64,000 nt of DNA, from contig BSWB01000001.1 of assembly GCA_033239125.1 (NCBI GenBank), positions 6,832,501 to 6,896,500 of the forward strand, read 5' to 3'. Origin of the DNA: Fagopyrum homotropicum (taxonomy: Eukaryota; Streptophyta; Magnoliopsida; Caryophyllales; Polygonaceae). The position numbers and the translations under genes are program-made. The notes beneath the pieces are model-generated. The model saw only the letters and a list, made by a program, of their open reading frames with translations, did no database searches and was not told the DNA's origin. Below, piece after piece: positions 34,670 through 46,160 of the stretch (the stretch's first letter is position 1; the number at the start of each line of letters is the position of its first letter).

Positions 34670-36383
34670 TGTTCGCCACTTAGCGTGCGTGCAAATAAGC
34701 TTTAAATTTATAAAACTAGAATCAAGCAAGCGAACCCGCAGTGTACGGATCGATATAGTTAAGCAAGAATTCCAGAGTATCGAACACAGGGATTTGGGGG
34801 GTTAAATCCAATTATAGGTTATCAAGCGAGTAAATGTAAGAGCTTTTCGAATTATTGGAAAAACAACAATCCTAAAGATCCAGGAATCCAGTTGTGGCAA
34901 TCGATTCAAGATGTACTAATGATATAAGGACAGAGTTAAGATATGCAAAGGTATGCTAATGTAAGGTAATCGTACGGTGAAATTCCAAAAACCTTATATG
35001 ACTCACCTACAAGACACTCTCTATAAAGGTTGTTGAGGCTTCAATATAGAAAGATTCTAAAGATAAGGATTAATATCAAATACCCAAACTTGTAATCCAA
35101 GGATCAAGACTAACTAAACCGATTAAGGTTGTAACACTCACAATCGAGGTAGAGGTTGTTGAGGCTTCACTACCACCTAGAAAAGGCAAGCCAAGACTAA
35201 GTTAAAGCAAATCTTTAACTTTGGATTAAATTAAAAGCAAGTTCGTAACTTAACACAGAATTACGGGTAGTTCTTGAGTTCCACGGCCATGGAAGCTCAA
35301 GAACAGACCGTGGATTAGGGTTGTCGTTGATTCTCTCTAACTCTCAGGGTCCAATCTATTTACGATCGATCTATCATCATCTAAGCCACAACTATCAACC
35401 CTTCACCTTAGAATTGTTAAGGGTTTTTAGCCAATAACAGTCATATTGATATCAAATTCAAGATTAAAGATGATGAAAGATGAAAACTTCCGAAAACCTT
35501 CAATAACTTTCAAATCAATCTCAAAGTCACAATCAAAAACTATAATCGTCACTAGATTCGGAATAACACAAACAAACACAAATCTTAGATAAGAAGGAAG
35601 AACGGGATGTCAATCCGTCTTCTAAATCAAACCTAAGCAAGAAGCGAAATCCTCTTGCGAACAATCTTCCGAATCTTCGATCTTCCGTCAATCCGGAAAT
35701 CCCAATGACAAAGCGCAAAAATCTCCCAAACACAATCTCCGCCAAATGCGAAATTAGGGCAATTCCAAGCGCAAGCGTAAGATGCGTCTATGCGTAAGCG
35801 AAGGTGACGGAATCTCCCTTCGTCCGTCCTTTTATAGTGTAAGATAAAATATCGGCCCGGCCCAATTGCGTCGGAGATTGTGTTTTAAAGTGTGACGAAA
35901 AAGATCGCCAAGATCACGGTCGTGGAAGGGTTCCACGGCCGTAATTTAGAGCGTGGAAATCAACACGGTTTGACACAACTCCTCCACGGCCGTAGAAGTT
36001 GCTGGAATGAACCACGCTTCCCTTTCCATGGTTCCACGGCCGTGGACTTGAACGTGGAATGTAGTACGGCCGTATTTTAGAGCGTGATTTAGGGCAAGAA
36101 CGTGATTCTTCCTTAGCCTCGTGCATCCTTCAAGTTGGCACTTCCTTAGCTCCTAGGAATGCCCTCAATTCATGGACATGCTCAATCAACTCCATCCTTG
36201 CTCAATTCCGTTCGGAAATAGCTCTCAATTACCTATAATCAACATAAAGCTTGTGTAGATCTCTATATCGACATTATAGACAAACTAGCTCACAAATGCA
36301 TCAATGCTCAATCAATGACTATCAATATGGATCAAATACACTTAGAAAACGTGCCTAAAATATCACAATATTTCATGCTAACA
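34670..36383 (-). repeat. 3' LTR of the Athila-like element
   Basis: It begins TGTTCGCCAC and ends CATGCTAACA. It contains several copies of the CCACGGCCGTGG palindrome and variants between about 35280 and 36090. Confidence 0.9.
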
Positions 36384-36396
36384 ATTAACCCCATAC
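36384..36396 (-). other. Polypurine tract
   Basis: The minus strand reads GTATGGGGTTAAT immediately before the 3' LTR, a plausible plus-strand primer tract. Confidence 0.6.
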
Positions 36397-37740
36397 TTGC
36401 CACTTGCTTGTCCCTAATCAAGGTCTTTCAAAAGCTTTAAAACAAAAGTTATGATGAAATATGTGTACCTTCTCAAAGCAATACTTCTTTTGGATGAATG
36501 TGCCTTCTAATCAATAGATCATTCTCAAATCTTGCTTCATTTGTTTATAAGACTTTCATATACTTAATCAAAGAGTAAAGAGTAAAGAAAACTCATGAAT
36601 CAATCAAACTTCCATACAAACATCATAACCTTCAAACATTATCAAAATCAATCATAAGAAACTTCAATTTAGATCATCAAGTCATATAACATTCTTTTGA
36701 TCTTAAGGACTTTCAAAGAAAAAGGTCTAGAATGTGGAAAGGGAAGGAAACTTTAAGGAATGTGGTGCATGAATCCGGGAAAGTGGATAACTACTCTTTC
36801 TTCTTCTCTTGCGGTTTCCGCAACACCTTCAACTTAGAGCTTCGCTCTCTTCTTTTCATTTTTCGACTTTACTTTTGGAGTTATGGATAGAGGTGCACAA
36901 AAACCGAAGCCTAGGAGATTGGCGTTTCTCAATTTTTATGAGATGCCTCAAACCCTTAGCGCACATACCATAATCCGTTAGGAATATCGCTCAATCCGAC
37001 TTTGGCAAGACACAAACACCCGGCTATGTGAATGGTGCCGAGTTACTCATCGTCATGATTGACTTCCCCAAACCTATAATTTCTTTCTATTCCTTTGAAT
37101 GCAAAGTATTGCTTTCATGGCCCTCCCACATCATACATGCCTTTTTCATTCAACTCCTCCAAATTCCCGGATAGGTAAAGGAGGTCAATATTTCAAAGAG
37201 GGGCTAAATGATCAAAGAAAGAAGAAAGAAAAATCGAATTGCCTTAATCATCTCAACAAGAAGCATAAGAACTTATAGTGTGATTTCAACTTCAATTCCT
37301 CAACATGATTTAAGTAACATTTATCACATTATGAAACTTGCAAAAGAGGCAAAATCAACTCATTCAATTTCTTTTCAATTCACTATTCGTTTAAGCATGC
37401 AATTGTCATCAAACTCAATTCACAAGTAGCGATTATCATAGAAATCCTCTCTATCTTTAGAAGCACAAAATTTTCAAAATTTTTCAATTTTTATGGGTTT
37501 TTCAAACTCTTTTTCATGCAATGAAATAATGAAACGTGTAACAATATAATGAACATGCAAGATAGTCTCAGATAGAAGCAATCAAAGTGAGTAAGAGTTA
37601 TTACAACTTTTAGTCACACTCCACCCCATACTTGGAACAAACATTGTCCCTAATGTTACAAATAAAAGAAAGAAAAGAAGAAAAGAAAGAAAAAGACTCA
37701 CAAAATGGCGGTGGAGCGGCTAAAACTGTCGGTCATGCAA
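36397..37740. other. Non-coding 3' internal region of the Athila-like element
   Basis: No credible gene is seen between the extra ORF and the polypurine tract. The region is A/T-rich with scattered short frames. A long 3' untranslated stretch is usual for Athila elements. Confidence 0.6.
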
Positions 37741-37744
37741 ATCA

Positions 37745-39316
37745 TCACTGCGGTAGAGGGGGAGGCGGGAATGGATGGAAGCTAGGGTCATAGTACCGCC
37801 CGAACAGCTGGCGGTAGACGTCTCTCATCATATGATCGAGGTCATTCATGCGTCCGTCTCTAGCATCGGCTCGAATCTCCAATGCTCCCACTCTATCAGA
37901 AAGGCTAGTAGCCCACTCTGGCATCTGCTCATACCATCCCGGAGCCTGACTGTACCACCCCGGTGCATCTGACGGTGCTGGTGCTGGTGGCGGTGGCTGC
38001 TGTGTGGACCATGGAGGTGGAGCTCCGTACCATGCAGGAGGTGTCTCCATCCAAGTGGGTCTCTCACTCACGCTGACGCGGCGAGAAGATGAACCTGAAG
38101 CTCTGGTTGGGCGTGGAGAACGTTTAGGCACGTCAGAAGCTATGTCCGGCTGATCCGGAAATGTGCCGAAATCCTGCTCTGCTCCTCCTCCTCCCTCATA
38201 CTGATCTCTCATCTCCTCCTCCTCAACTACGGGCGGTGGTGGGACATATGGGGGAGCTGCAATCCTGTTCGCATGCATAGCTGCGAACGTAGCCTTCCAA
38301 TTATGGCGTCCAGCCATAATGGAGTACTTCGGGAGCCACTCAATGCCCCTCCCCGTCCTGCTCTCCCAAGGCAAATCTGCATAAGGTGGACCTCTATGGG
38401 TAGGGAAGATAAGACCTCTAGTCATGAAGGCCTGGAGTCCTAGGGGTACAGCTGGAATGCGCGTACATGTAGAAAAATCTACCCCCAACATCCTAGCAAG
38501 GTGGGTGACTATCCCATCATATCCAATGTTGCCAGCCCTCTTGTTCTTAAGCTTGCTCATGGTAGCAGCTAAGAGGGTGGCGCAGTCAGCAGGGCGCCCA
38601 TGCAGCATGGAGTACAACAGAAAGAGCTCATCCGTCTTGATCTTCTGAGGTGTCTCCGTCCTAGGGAAGAGACACTCAAAAAGAACACGGTGAGCAATCT
38701 TCAAGGCTAAGTGATACATCAACTTAGCCTTGGTATCATCTGGTTGTCAGCGGTCGTCGTTGGCGTAAATCATAGCAACCTCCTCCCAAAAATCTTTGGT
38801 GTAAACGCCGCTAGGAAAACGACCATTGAAGGTCTCTTGGAACCCAAAGAAGGTCCCAAACTCCCGGATGGAGAAATCATAGTTCCTTTCCATCAGACGG
38901 AAAGAAATTGTCCTATCAACGTGGTTGTGCTCGAAAGACGTCACAACCTCTCTCGTGATCTCCTCATAAGCGTCTTCTCGGATAGCCGAGAAGACGATAA
39001 GACCGGCTCTATCCAAGAGCCAAGTAAGGTCGTCTATGATGTGGAGGGGAGCTAAATCCTCCAACAATAGGTACCTAGGTCCTATCACAGTTCTCTTATG
39101 GATCCTCTCTAGTGCATCGAGATGATCCTCGTGAATGGCGGGTACTCTAGGGCTAGGAGGTGAAGGTGATGAAGGTGATGATGGAGGTGAAGGGGAGGAA
39201 GGTGGTGGTGCTCTAGAGGATGAAGAGGAAGACGGGTTACCCTTCCTCTTTTTGTTCTTGTCCTGCTCATTTTTCTTCTCCTTAATCCTCCCAGAAACTC
39301 TCCTCACAAAATCCAT
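37745..39316 (-). pseudogene. Athila extra ORF (env-position protein) with one nonsense codon
   Basis: The frame runs from ATG at 39316 to the stop at 37745, 524 codons including the final stop, with a single in-frame TGA at 38749-38747 after YANDDR. Both halves are in the same phase. The N-terminus is basic, then Ser/Pro-rich. The middle (FSIREFGTFFGFQETF, then KLKNKRAGNIGYDGIVTHL) resembles the plant retrotransposon ORF1 or putative plant transposon protein family. The C-terminus is proline-rich with PGWYSQAPGWYEQ repeats. There is no signal peptide or membrane span, so an envelope role is not supported. Function is unknown. Removing one mutation would leave it intact, so decay is recent. 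Confidence 0.7.
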
Positions 39317-39329
39317 TACTGTTCAAAAC

Positions 39330-40086
39330 CACGGTCTGTTCTTGGTGTTCCACGGCCGTGGAATTGACAGAAACCGTGATTCGTCTCGCTTTTTCTCAAA
39401 ATTCAGCAAACAGCAGCCAATCTCAGCAAACAAGCAGTCCTAGTCTAATTCGTTCCAATTTCAATCAGTTCTCCTATAATTTCTAGCAAAAACGAACCCA
39501 AATTGACAAAGATAGAGAAGAGCGAAAAAAACCTAGGTTTCGGATTTTAAAATCCGAATTCTGCGTTCCTTGGTGATTTGCCGCTCGATTTGTCGCTTGG
39601 ATCTCGTTGGTGACCGGATTAGCTTCAGTTTGGGTCAAAGAATCGTTGAAAACGATTAACGAACGGAGAATTGAGGTGAAGGGCGTGGAATCGGCGAAGA
39701 GGGCGTGGAAAATGGGTTTTGTGGTGTGTTTTTGTGAAGAACGTGGTTTATATAGTGGCCGGCAAAATTTTTGAAAACCACGGTCTGTCGGGGGGTTCCA
39801 CGGCCGTGGAATTATACGGAACCGTGGTTTTGGTGATTTTTCAAAGGCTTTTAGAAATTACGGTCACTGTGGCTGTCACGGCCGTGGTTTAGGCCGTGGA
39901 ACTCTCTGTAATGCTCCAAAGTTCAAGTTTCGTCACTTTTCTTCAAAATTATTCTTCCCCTTTCCTTTTCCACTGTTCCTACATCCAAAAACACGAACAT
40001 ACCGGAAGGAATCGAAGGCAAAACAAAGCAAAAACGTCTAAACTAAGCTAAACTATGAATCGAAAACAAAAACGTAAATGCAATAC
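39330..40086. other. Leader between gag-pol and the extra ORF, with CCACGGCCGTGG palindromes
   Basis: This roughly 750-bp stretch carries the palindrome and half-site variants at about 39341-39380, 39778-39830 and 39858-39903, for example TTCCACGGCCGTGGAATT. It has no coding potential. It corresponds in position to the GC-rich leader of the gag-only element. Confidence 0.65.
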
Positions 40087-40135
40087 CTTGGGTTGCCTCC
40101 CAAGAAGCGCTTTGTTTAAGGTCCGTAGCTAGACC
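40087..40135 (-). other. Post-pol paired stem-loop
   Basis: On the minus strand GGTC and GACC pair around the 8-base loop TAGCTACG (40135-40120). After the linker, CTTGGG and CCCAAG pair around AGGCAA (40104-40087). It starts 10 bases after the gag-pol stop. Confidence 0.7.
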
Positions 40136-40145
40136 AAACTCGCAC

Positions 40146-43100
40146 TTATTCGAGTGCGGTGGGCGCGAACTCTTCAGCTTGGAGTTCCGGCGTATACTTC
40201 TTGAGTCGTTGACCGTTCACCTTAAAGCTTCTGCCCGCTTCACCCCATACTTCAACTGCACCATGAGGGAAAATACGTTTGATTAGAAAAGGTCCGGTCC
40301 AACGAGATTTAAGCATACCTGGAAAGAGACGAAGCCTTGAATTGAAGAGGAGAACTTGATCTCCTTCTTTGAAGTCCTTTGGAATGATATGCTTATCATG
40401 CCAACGCTTTGCTCTCTCCTTATAAATCTTGGCGTTTTCATAGGCGTTCAAGCGGAGTTCTTCAAGCCCATTAAGGTTCAAGAGACGCTTCTCTCCCGCT
40501 TCCTTCATGCTGAAATTTAACCATTTGATAGCCCAAAACGCCTTGTGCTCCAACTCTACCGGTAAGTGGCAAGACTTCCTATACACAAGGTTGTATGGTG
40601 TGGTTCCTATGGGAGTCTTGTACGCAGTCCGGTATGCCCACAATGCATCATCAAGCTTCAAGGACCAATCCTTCCTAGTCCTTAAAACTGTTTTCTCTAG
40701 AATTCCTTTGATCTCCCGATTTGAGATCTCAACTTGTCCACTTGTTTGTGGATGATAAGGGGTGGCGATCTTGTAAGTAACCCCATACTTAGCTAGAAGA
40801 GCTTCAAAACGCCGGGCAATAAAGTGAGAGCCTCCATCACTAATGATTGTCCTTGGTGTCCCAAATCGTGGGAAAATGGTTTTGTTGAAGAACTTAACCA
40901 CTACCATGGCATCATTGGTGGGAGAGGCAATTGCTTCCACCCATCTAGAAACGTAATCCACCGCCAAGAGTATGTATTGGTTTCCACAAGATGATGGGAA
41001 CGGTCCCATAAAGTCAACTCCCCAAACATCGAAAATCTCCACCTCTTGGATGTTATTGAGAGGCATCTCATTCCTTCTAGAGATATTTCCTGTTCTTTGA
41101 CAAGCATCGCAGCAGGAAACAAAGGATTGCACATCTCTAAATAAAGTAGGCCAAAAAAATCCAGATTGCAATACCTTAGCGCTAGTCTTGTTCGAACTAG
41201 CATGTCCTCCACATGGTAGTGAATGACAATGGCGGATGACACTTTGCATCTCATCTTCCGGCACACATCGCCGAATGATGCCATCCGGACCTCTCTTAAA
41301 GAGGAGAGGTTCATTCCAAAAGTATTCCCGGACATCCTTAAAGAACTTCTTCCTTTGTGCGTAGGATAGTCCGGGCGGTATCTCCTGACAAACCAAATAG
41401 TTAACAAAATCAGCAAACCATGGTTCGTTACCTTTGGAGATCACATCGATGCACTCCTCTATAATGTGTAGGTGTTCGTCCGGGAAGGAGTCATCTATAG
41501 GTAAGTGGTCGTCCTCTAGATGTGTTAGGCGACTCAAATGATCCGCAACAGAATTTTCCGAACCTTTCTTGTCGCGGATCTCTAGATCGAACTCTTGTAG
41601 GAGAAGAATCCATCTAATTAGCCTTGGCTTCGCATCCTTCTTTGCAAGGAGGTACCGGATCGCAGCATGATCCGTGTAGACAATCACCTTTGCACCTACA
41701 AGATAAGAGCGAAATTTGTCAATAGCATAGACAATGGCTAAAAATTCCTTTTCCGTAGTGGCGTAGTTGAGCTGCGCTTCATCTAGCGTCTTGCTAGCAT
41801 AGTATATGGCATGGGTTCGCCCTTCCTTTTTTTGTCCAAGAACAGCTCCTATAGCTACATCACTAGCATCGCACATAACCTCAAAGGGAAGGTTCCAATC
41901 CGGAGGTTGGATAATAGGTGCTGAAATTAGAGCTTCCCGAATTGTGTTAAACGCATCCAAGCATTCCTGCGAAAACTCAAAAACCGCATCCTTCATCAAT
42001 AGATTAGTAAGAGGTTTTGATATTTTAGAGAAATCCTTTATGAAGCGCCTATAGAATCCAGCATGTCCTAGGAAACTTCTTATCCCTTTCACCGAAGTTG
42101 GGGGAGGAAGCTTCTCTATAGTCTCTATTTTAGCTCTATCCACCTCAATCCCTCTACTAGAGATTAAATGTCCTAATACAATTCCTTCCTTTACCATAAA
42201 TTGACACTTCTCCCAATTTAGAACTAGGTTAGTGTCTTCACACCTTTGTAATAGAAGAGAAAGGTTAGAAAGGCAATCGTTAAAAGAGGAACCGTATACG
42301 GAGAAGTCATCCATGAAGACCTCCATGATTTCCTCGATTTATTCGGAGAAGATGGTCATCATACACCTTTGAAAGGTGGCTGGGGCGTTGCAAAGCCCGA
42401 ACGGCATCCTCCTATAAGCAAACGTACCCCATGGGCACGTGAATGTGGTCTTCTCTTGATCATCCGGGTGTATCGGAATCTGAAAGAACCCACTATAACC
42501 GTCAAGATAGCAAAAGTGCGAATGTTGCACTAACCTTTCAAGCATTTGGTCGATGAAGGGTAATGGGAAGTGATCCTTCCTCGTCGCATTGTTAAGCTTG
42601 CGGTAGTCTATGCACACCCGCCATCCCGTTACGGTTCGGGTAGGAATGAGTTCATTGTTCTTGTTGGTGATGAACGTCATTCCTCCCTTCTTCGGAACTA
42701 CTTGAACCGGACTCACCCACTTACTATCGGAGATAGGATAGATGATACCTGCATCAAGAAGTTTAAGAATTTCCTTCTTGACAACCTCCTTCATGGTCGG
42801 ATTCAACCGCCTTTGAGGTTGTCTTGAAGTCCTAAAGTCTTCCTCCATTAATATTTTATGCATGCATAGGGAGGGTTTGATTCCTACCAAGTCCTCAATA
42901 GTATAGCCTAAAGTTTTCCTATGTTTCCTAAGGACAACCATAAGCTTATTATGTTCATCTATGGTTAGATCGGAACTAACAATAACTGGATAAGTAGAGT
43001 TAGGTCCTAGAAAAGCGTACCTTAGATGAGTAGGAAGTGGCTTTAGCTCCATCGCTTTCGGAGCTTCCAATGGCTCTTGAGGAGCATCCGATGCCTCCTT

Positions 43101-46058
43101 AGAAGTGTCTAAGAAAGTAGAAGGTGTAGGAGAAGAATCAAAGGAAGTTGAAGAAGTGGCTCGATCACCTTCTTCCACGGCCAGAATCACGGTTTCCCTA
43201 CATCCTCCACGGCCGTGGTTTAGGGCGTGGAAAGGAAATACGGTTGCTTTGTCTCCTCCACGACCGTGTAACCCTCTGGAGTGAGCCACGCTTTGGGTGG
43301 TGAGATCCACGGCCGTGGAATATAGTGTATGGTTGTGGATCCTCACGTTTTCTGCCTCGTCGTGGAGTTCTTCAAACTCCTCTTCACATACTTCCTCTTG
43401 TGCTTCTAGGGCTTCAATTGCCTCATTGCACTCCTCTTCTTCCCCTACATCCGTTAGACTCATAGTAATAACCTTTTGCAAAGGATCTTTGAAGAGAATA
43501 GCACTTACCTCCTCTCTAGACAACCCCTCTTCATCTTGGATATTGAATATATCCTCATCAAAGATTGGCTCCTTCACTAGAGTGGAAAGAACGAACTCTA
43601 CCTTCTCCTCTCCTGTGTCAAAAGCGAGTCTAGCATTCTTGCAATCGACTATGCAGCCGGAAGTTGCAAGAAACGGTCTTCCGAGTATGATTGGGACCGG
43701 ACTATCTGCAGGAATGTCAAGCACAACAAAATCAATGGGAACAAAGAATTTACCTAGCTTGACTGGGACGTCTTCTACAATACCGACGGGACGAGTGATG
43801 GATCGATCCGCCATGTATAATGTCATCTTCACCGGTTTAGGGTCGCCTAAACCGATCTTCCTACATAATGCAAGTGGTATGATGCTCACACTTGCTCCCA
43901 AGTCACATAACGCATCATATGTGATGTCTCCCACTCCTATGGGAATGCAAAATGACCCCGGATCCTTTAGCTTTGGGGGCATTTTCTCCTTCATGGTTTT
44001 GATGAGATCCGAAGAATCCGAACTCATCTTAACCTCACCGAAATCTTCTAGCTTCCTCTTGTTGGAGAGGAGCTCTTTTAAGAACTTGCCATAAGCCGGC
44101 ATACCTACAATAGCATCAATAAAGGGTATATTAATATGCAGCTTGCTCATGAGTTCTATAAACTTACCAAATTGTTTATCTAGGCGCGCTCTCGCTCTAG
44201 ATTGAGGAAATGGTAGGGGAGGTTTGTAAGCCGGAGGAGGAACGTAGACATCTTCCTTCTCCTTCCCCTTCTCTTTGTCTTTCTCAACGGGGACTTCAAC
44301 AAACTTAGGTTGCGGATCGGTGGTAGTTACTCCGCTCCTAGTTGTGATTGCCATCACCCTTCCCTTAGGGTTGTCCTCCGTCTTTCCTGGAAGTTTCCCT
44401 TGATTCCTAGGAACTTCCTCCGCATGGCTGAACATTTGGTTTTCTAAAACCTTTTGGGCTTTATCAACCTTAGAAATTTGATCATCAACCTTAATGATGC
44501 GGTTCTCCAAACCTTGAAGCTTTCCCAAAATCGTTTCCAACATGGGATCGGGCTTCTCCTTCCCCGAAGTGTTTCCTCCATTAGATGTTTGCCCCTGGCT
44601 TTTCAAAGGAGTAGAGGAAGAGGAAGGTGGAGTTAGTGAATTCGAATTGGAAGGATAAGAGTTACCGGAGTTTTGTTGATTGGAGCGCCAATTGTTGTTG
44701 TTTGAACCCCTATTGTTGTTCTAATTGTTGTTCCGGTTGTTGTTGTTGCCATTCCAATTATTCCGGTTGTTGTTCCGGTTATTATTGTTGTTGCGGTTTG
44801 TATTCTCACCACCGTTGTTGTTGTTGCCTACGTAGCCAACATCTTTTCCGGTTTGCTTGGGGAAGTTGGTCTTGATAGCTTCCTTCAACTCTTTAATCTC
44901 ATTGTTGAGAGAAAAGATTTGAGTTTGAGCTTCATGTGTGAGCTTTGCTCCTTGCTCTAAACGATTTCCCTCTACCTTCCGGTGAGAATACTTCTCTATG
45001 ACCCTTGCTTGCTTCTCAATGAAGTCCCAAGCGTCATCTTCCCTCATGTCCATGAATGTACCACATGAGAGGGATTGGAGCTTGAATTGTGTCTCCACAT
45101 CCAGCCCCTTATAGTATATCTCCAGCAATGCAAGCTTGGATATGCCATGATGAGGGAAATCCAATAACAAATCCTGAAACCTTTCCCAAGATTGAAACAA
45201 ACTTTCGTTAGATCTCATGGAAAATGCATTAATCTTACCTCTAAGTGCCGCCGTTTTGGATGGCGGGAATAACTTAGTGAGGAACTCCGCGGAAAGGTCT
45301 TCCCACGTGTCTAGCCTCCCACTAGGAAGAGCTTGGTACCAAGACAATGCTTTCCCCTTCAAGGTGAAGAAGAAAGGCTTGAGCTTATAGTTGTTGGTAG
45401 TCGTGTTCTTCGGCCTCATTGTCTCCATCATACACTCAAAGTTTTGCAAGTGTTGGTGTGGAGATTCAGTGCTTGTTCCGTCAAATTGGTTTTGGCGAAC
45501 AAGAGTAATAACTTGAGGGTTGAAGCTAAACCCTTGGACATCATCATCATCGAAGTTCACACCTAAACGGCGTGGTTGCTGCATTGGATCCATCCTTTGG
45601 CCAAGAGTTCTTGGCTCCTCATCCACACGTTCGATCCTTGCATTCCTAGGTGGAACACGGCGATTAGCAGCTGCCCGTGGATGGAATGGATTCACATTGA
45701 TCGTTGGATCAATTTCCTCTAGCGGTGGCATGGAGGAGTCGCTATCATCATTAGATGAGTTGGCTCTAACCAATCTTCCCGGTCTCCTCCTTTTCTTTTT
45801 CTCCTTGAGGTTGTTTATCTCAATCCTCATTTGGAACATCATGTCAGTTAGATCGTCAACCTTCATTTGATGACGATCCGTTTCTTCTCTATGTGTCTTC
45901 TCACTCCATAGGAGTTGAGCTTCTTTCTCCGCTAGCTCCGATTGAAGATCACGTTCGTGTTCTTCAGCCATTTTCTTTTCCTTACGCTTTTGCCTTAAAG
46001 TCCTCTCAAGCTCTTGATCAAGAGGTAAGAGATCCTCGGTATTTCTAAACCTGCACAT
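40146..46058 (-). pseudogene. gag-pol: Athila-like Gag-Pol polyprotein with two in-frame stops
   Basis: One frame of about 1,970 codons runs from 46058 to 40146, broken by stops at about 44721 (in an Asn-rich linker) and 42339 (just before the RT active site). Order: Gag with the domain around QNQFDGTSTESPHQHLQNFE, coiled-coil N-terminus and Asn-rich tail without a CCHC knuckle; aspartic protease DLGAS (43904-43890); reverse transcriptase with RMPFGLCNAPATFQ and FMDD (42317-42306); RNase H with CDASDVAIGAVLG and YTDHAAIRYLL; integrase with an HHCC-type region and Asp-Asp-Glu residues at about 41014, 40837 and 40729. It would copy element RNA into cDNA and integrate it in the nucleus. Motifs are intact, and stops are the only lesions seen. 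A palindrome-rich insert is translated between protease and RT (43160-43340). Confidence 0.85.
43160..43340. repeat. CCACGGCCGTGG palindrome cluster inside the pol frame
   Basis: Several perfect or near-perfect copies of CCACGGCCGTGG occur together with half-words such as AGCGTGG. On the coding strand they add Gly/Arg/His-rich codons (HGRGG type) between protease and reverse transcriptase without breaking the frame. Confidence 0.75.
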
Positions 46059-46136
46059 GCACTCAAAGAGATATCAAATAACAAGGGAAGAGCTCCCAAG
46101 CTTGACAACCGATAACCGAATTCGGCCTAGACCAAA

Positions 46137-46154
46137 TCCCCAGCAACGGCGCCA
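46137..46154 (-). other. Primer-binding site of the Athila-like element
   Basis: The minus strand reads TGGCGCCGTTGCTGGGGA six bases from the 5' LTR. This matches the primer site typical of Athila/Tat elements, usually assigned to tRNA-Asp. Confidence 0.8.
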
Positions 46155-46160
46155 AAAACT

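Noticed and set aside
37745..39316. Athila extra ORF as an envelope gene and the element as a retrovirus-like virus.
   Set aside because: There is no signal peptide, hydrophobic fusion segment or membrane anchor.
43297..44094. A 265-codon plus-strand open frame.
   Set aside because: It is antisense to the Athila gag-pol frame, which has clear protease motifs in the same place.
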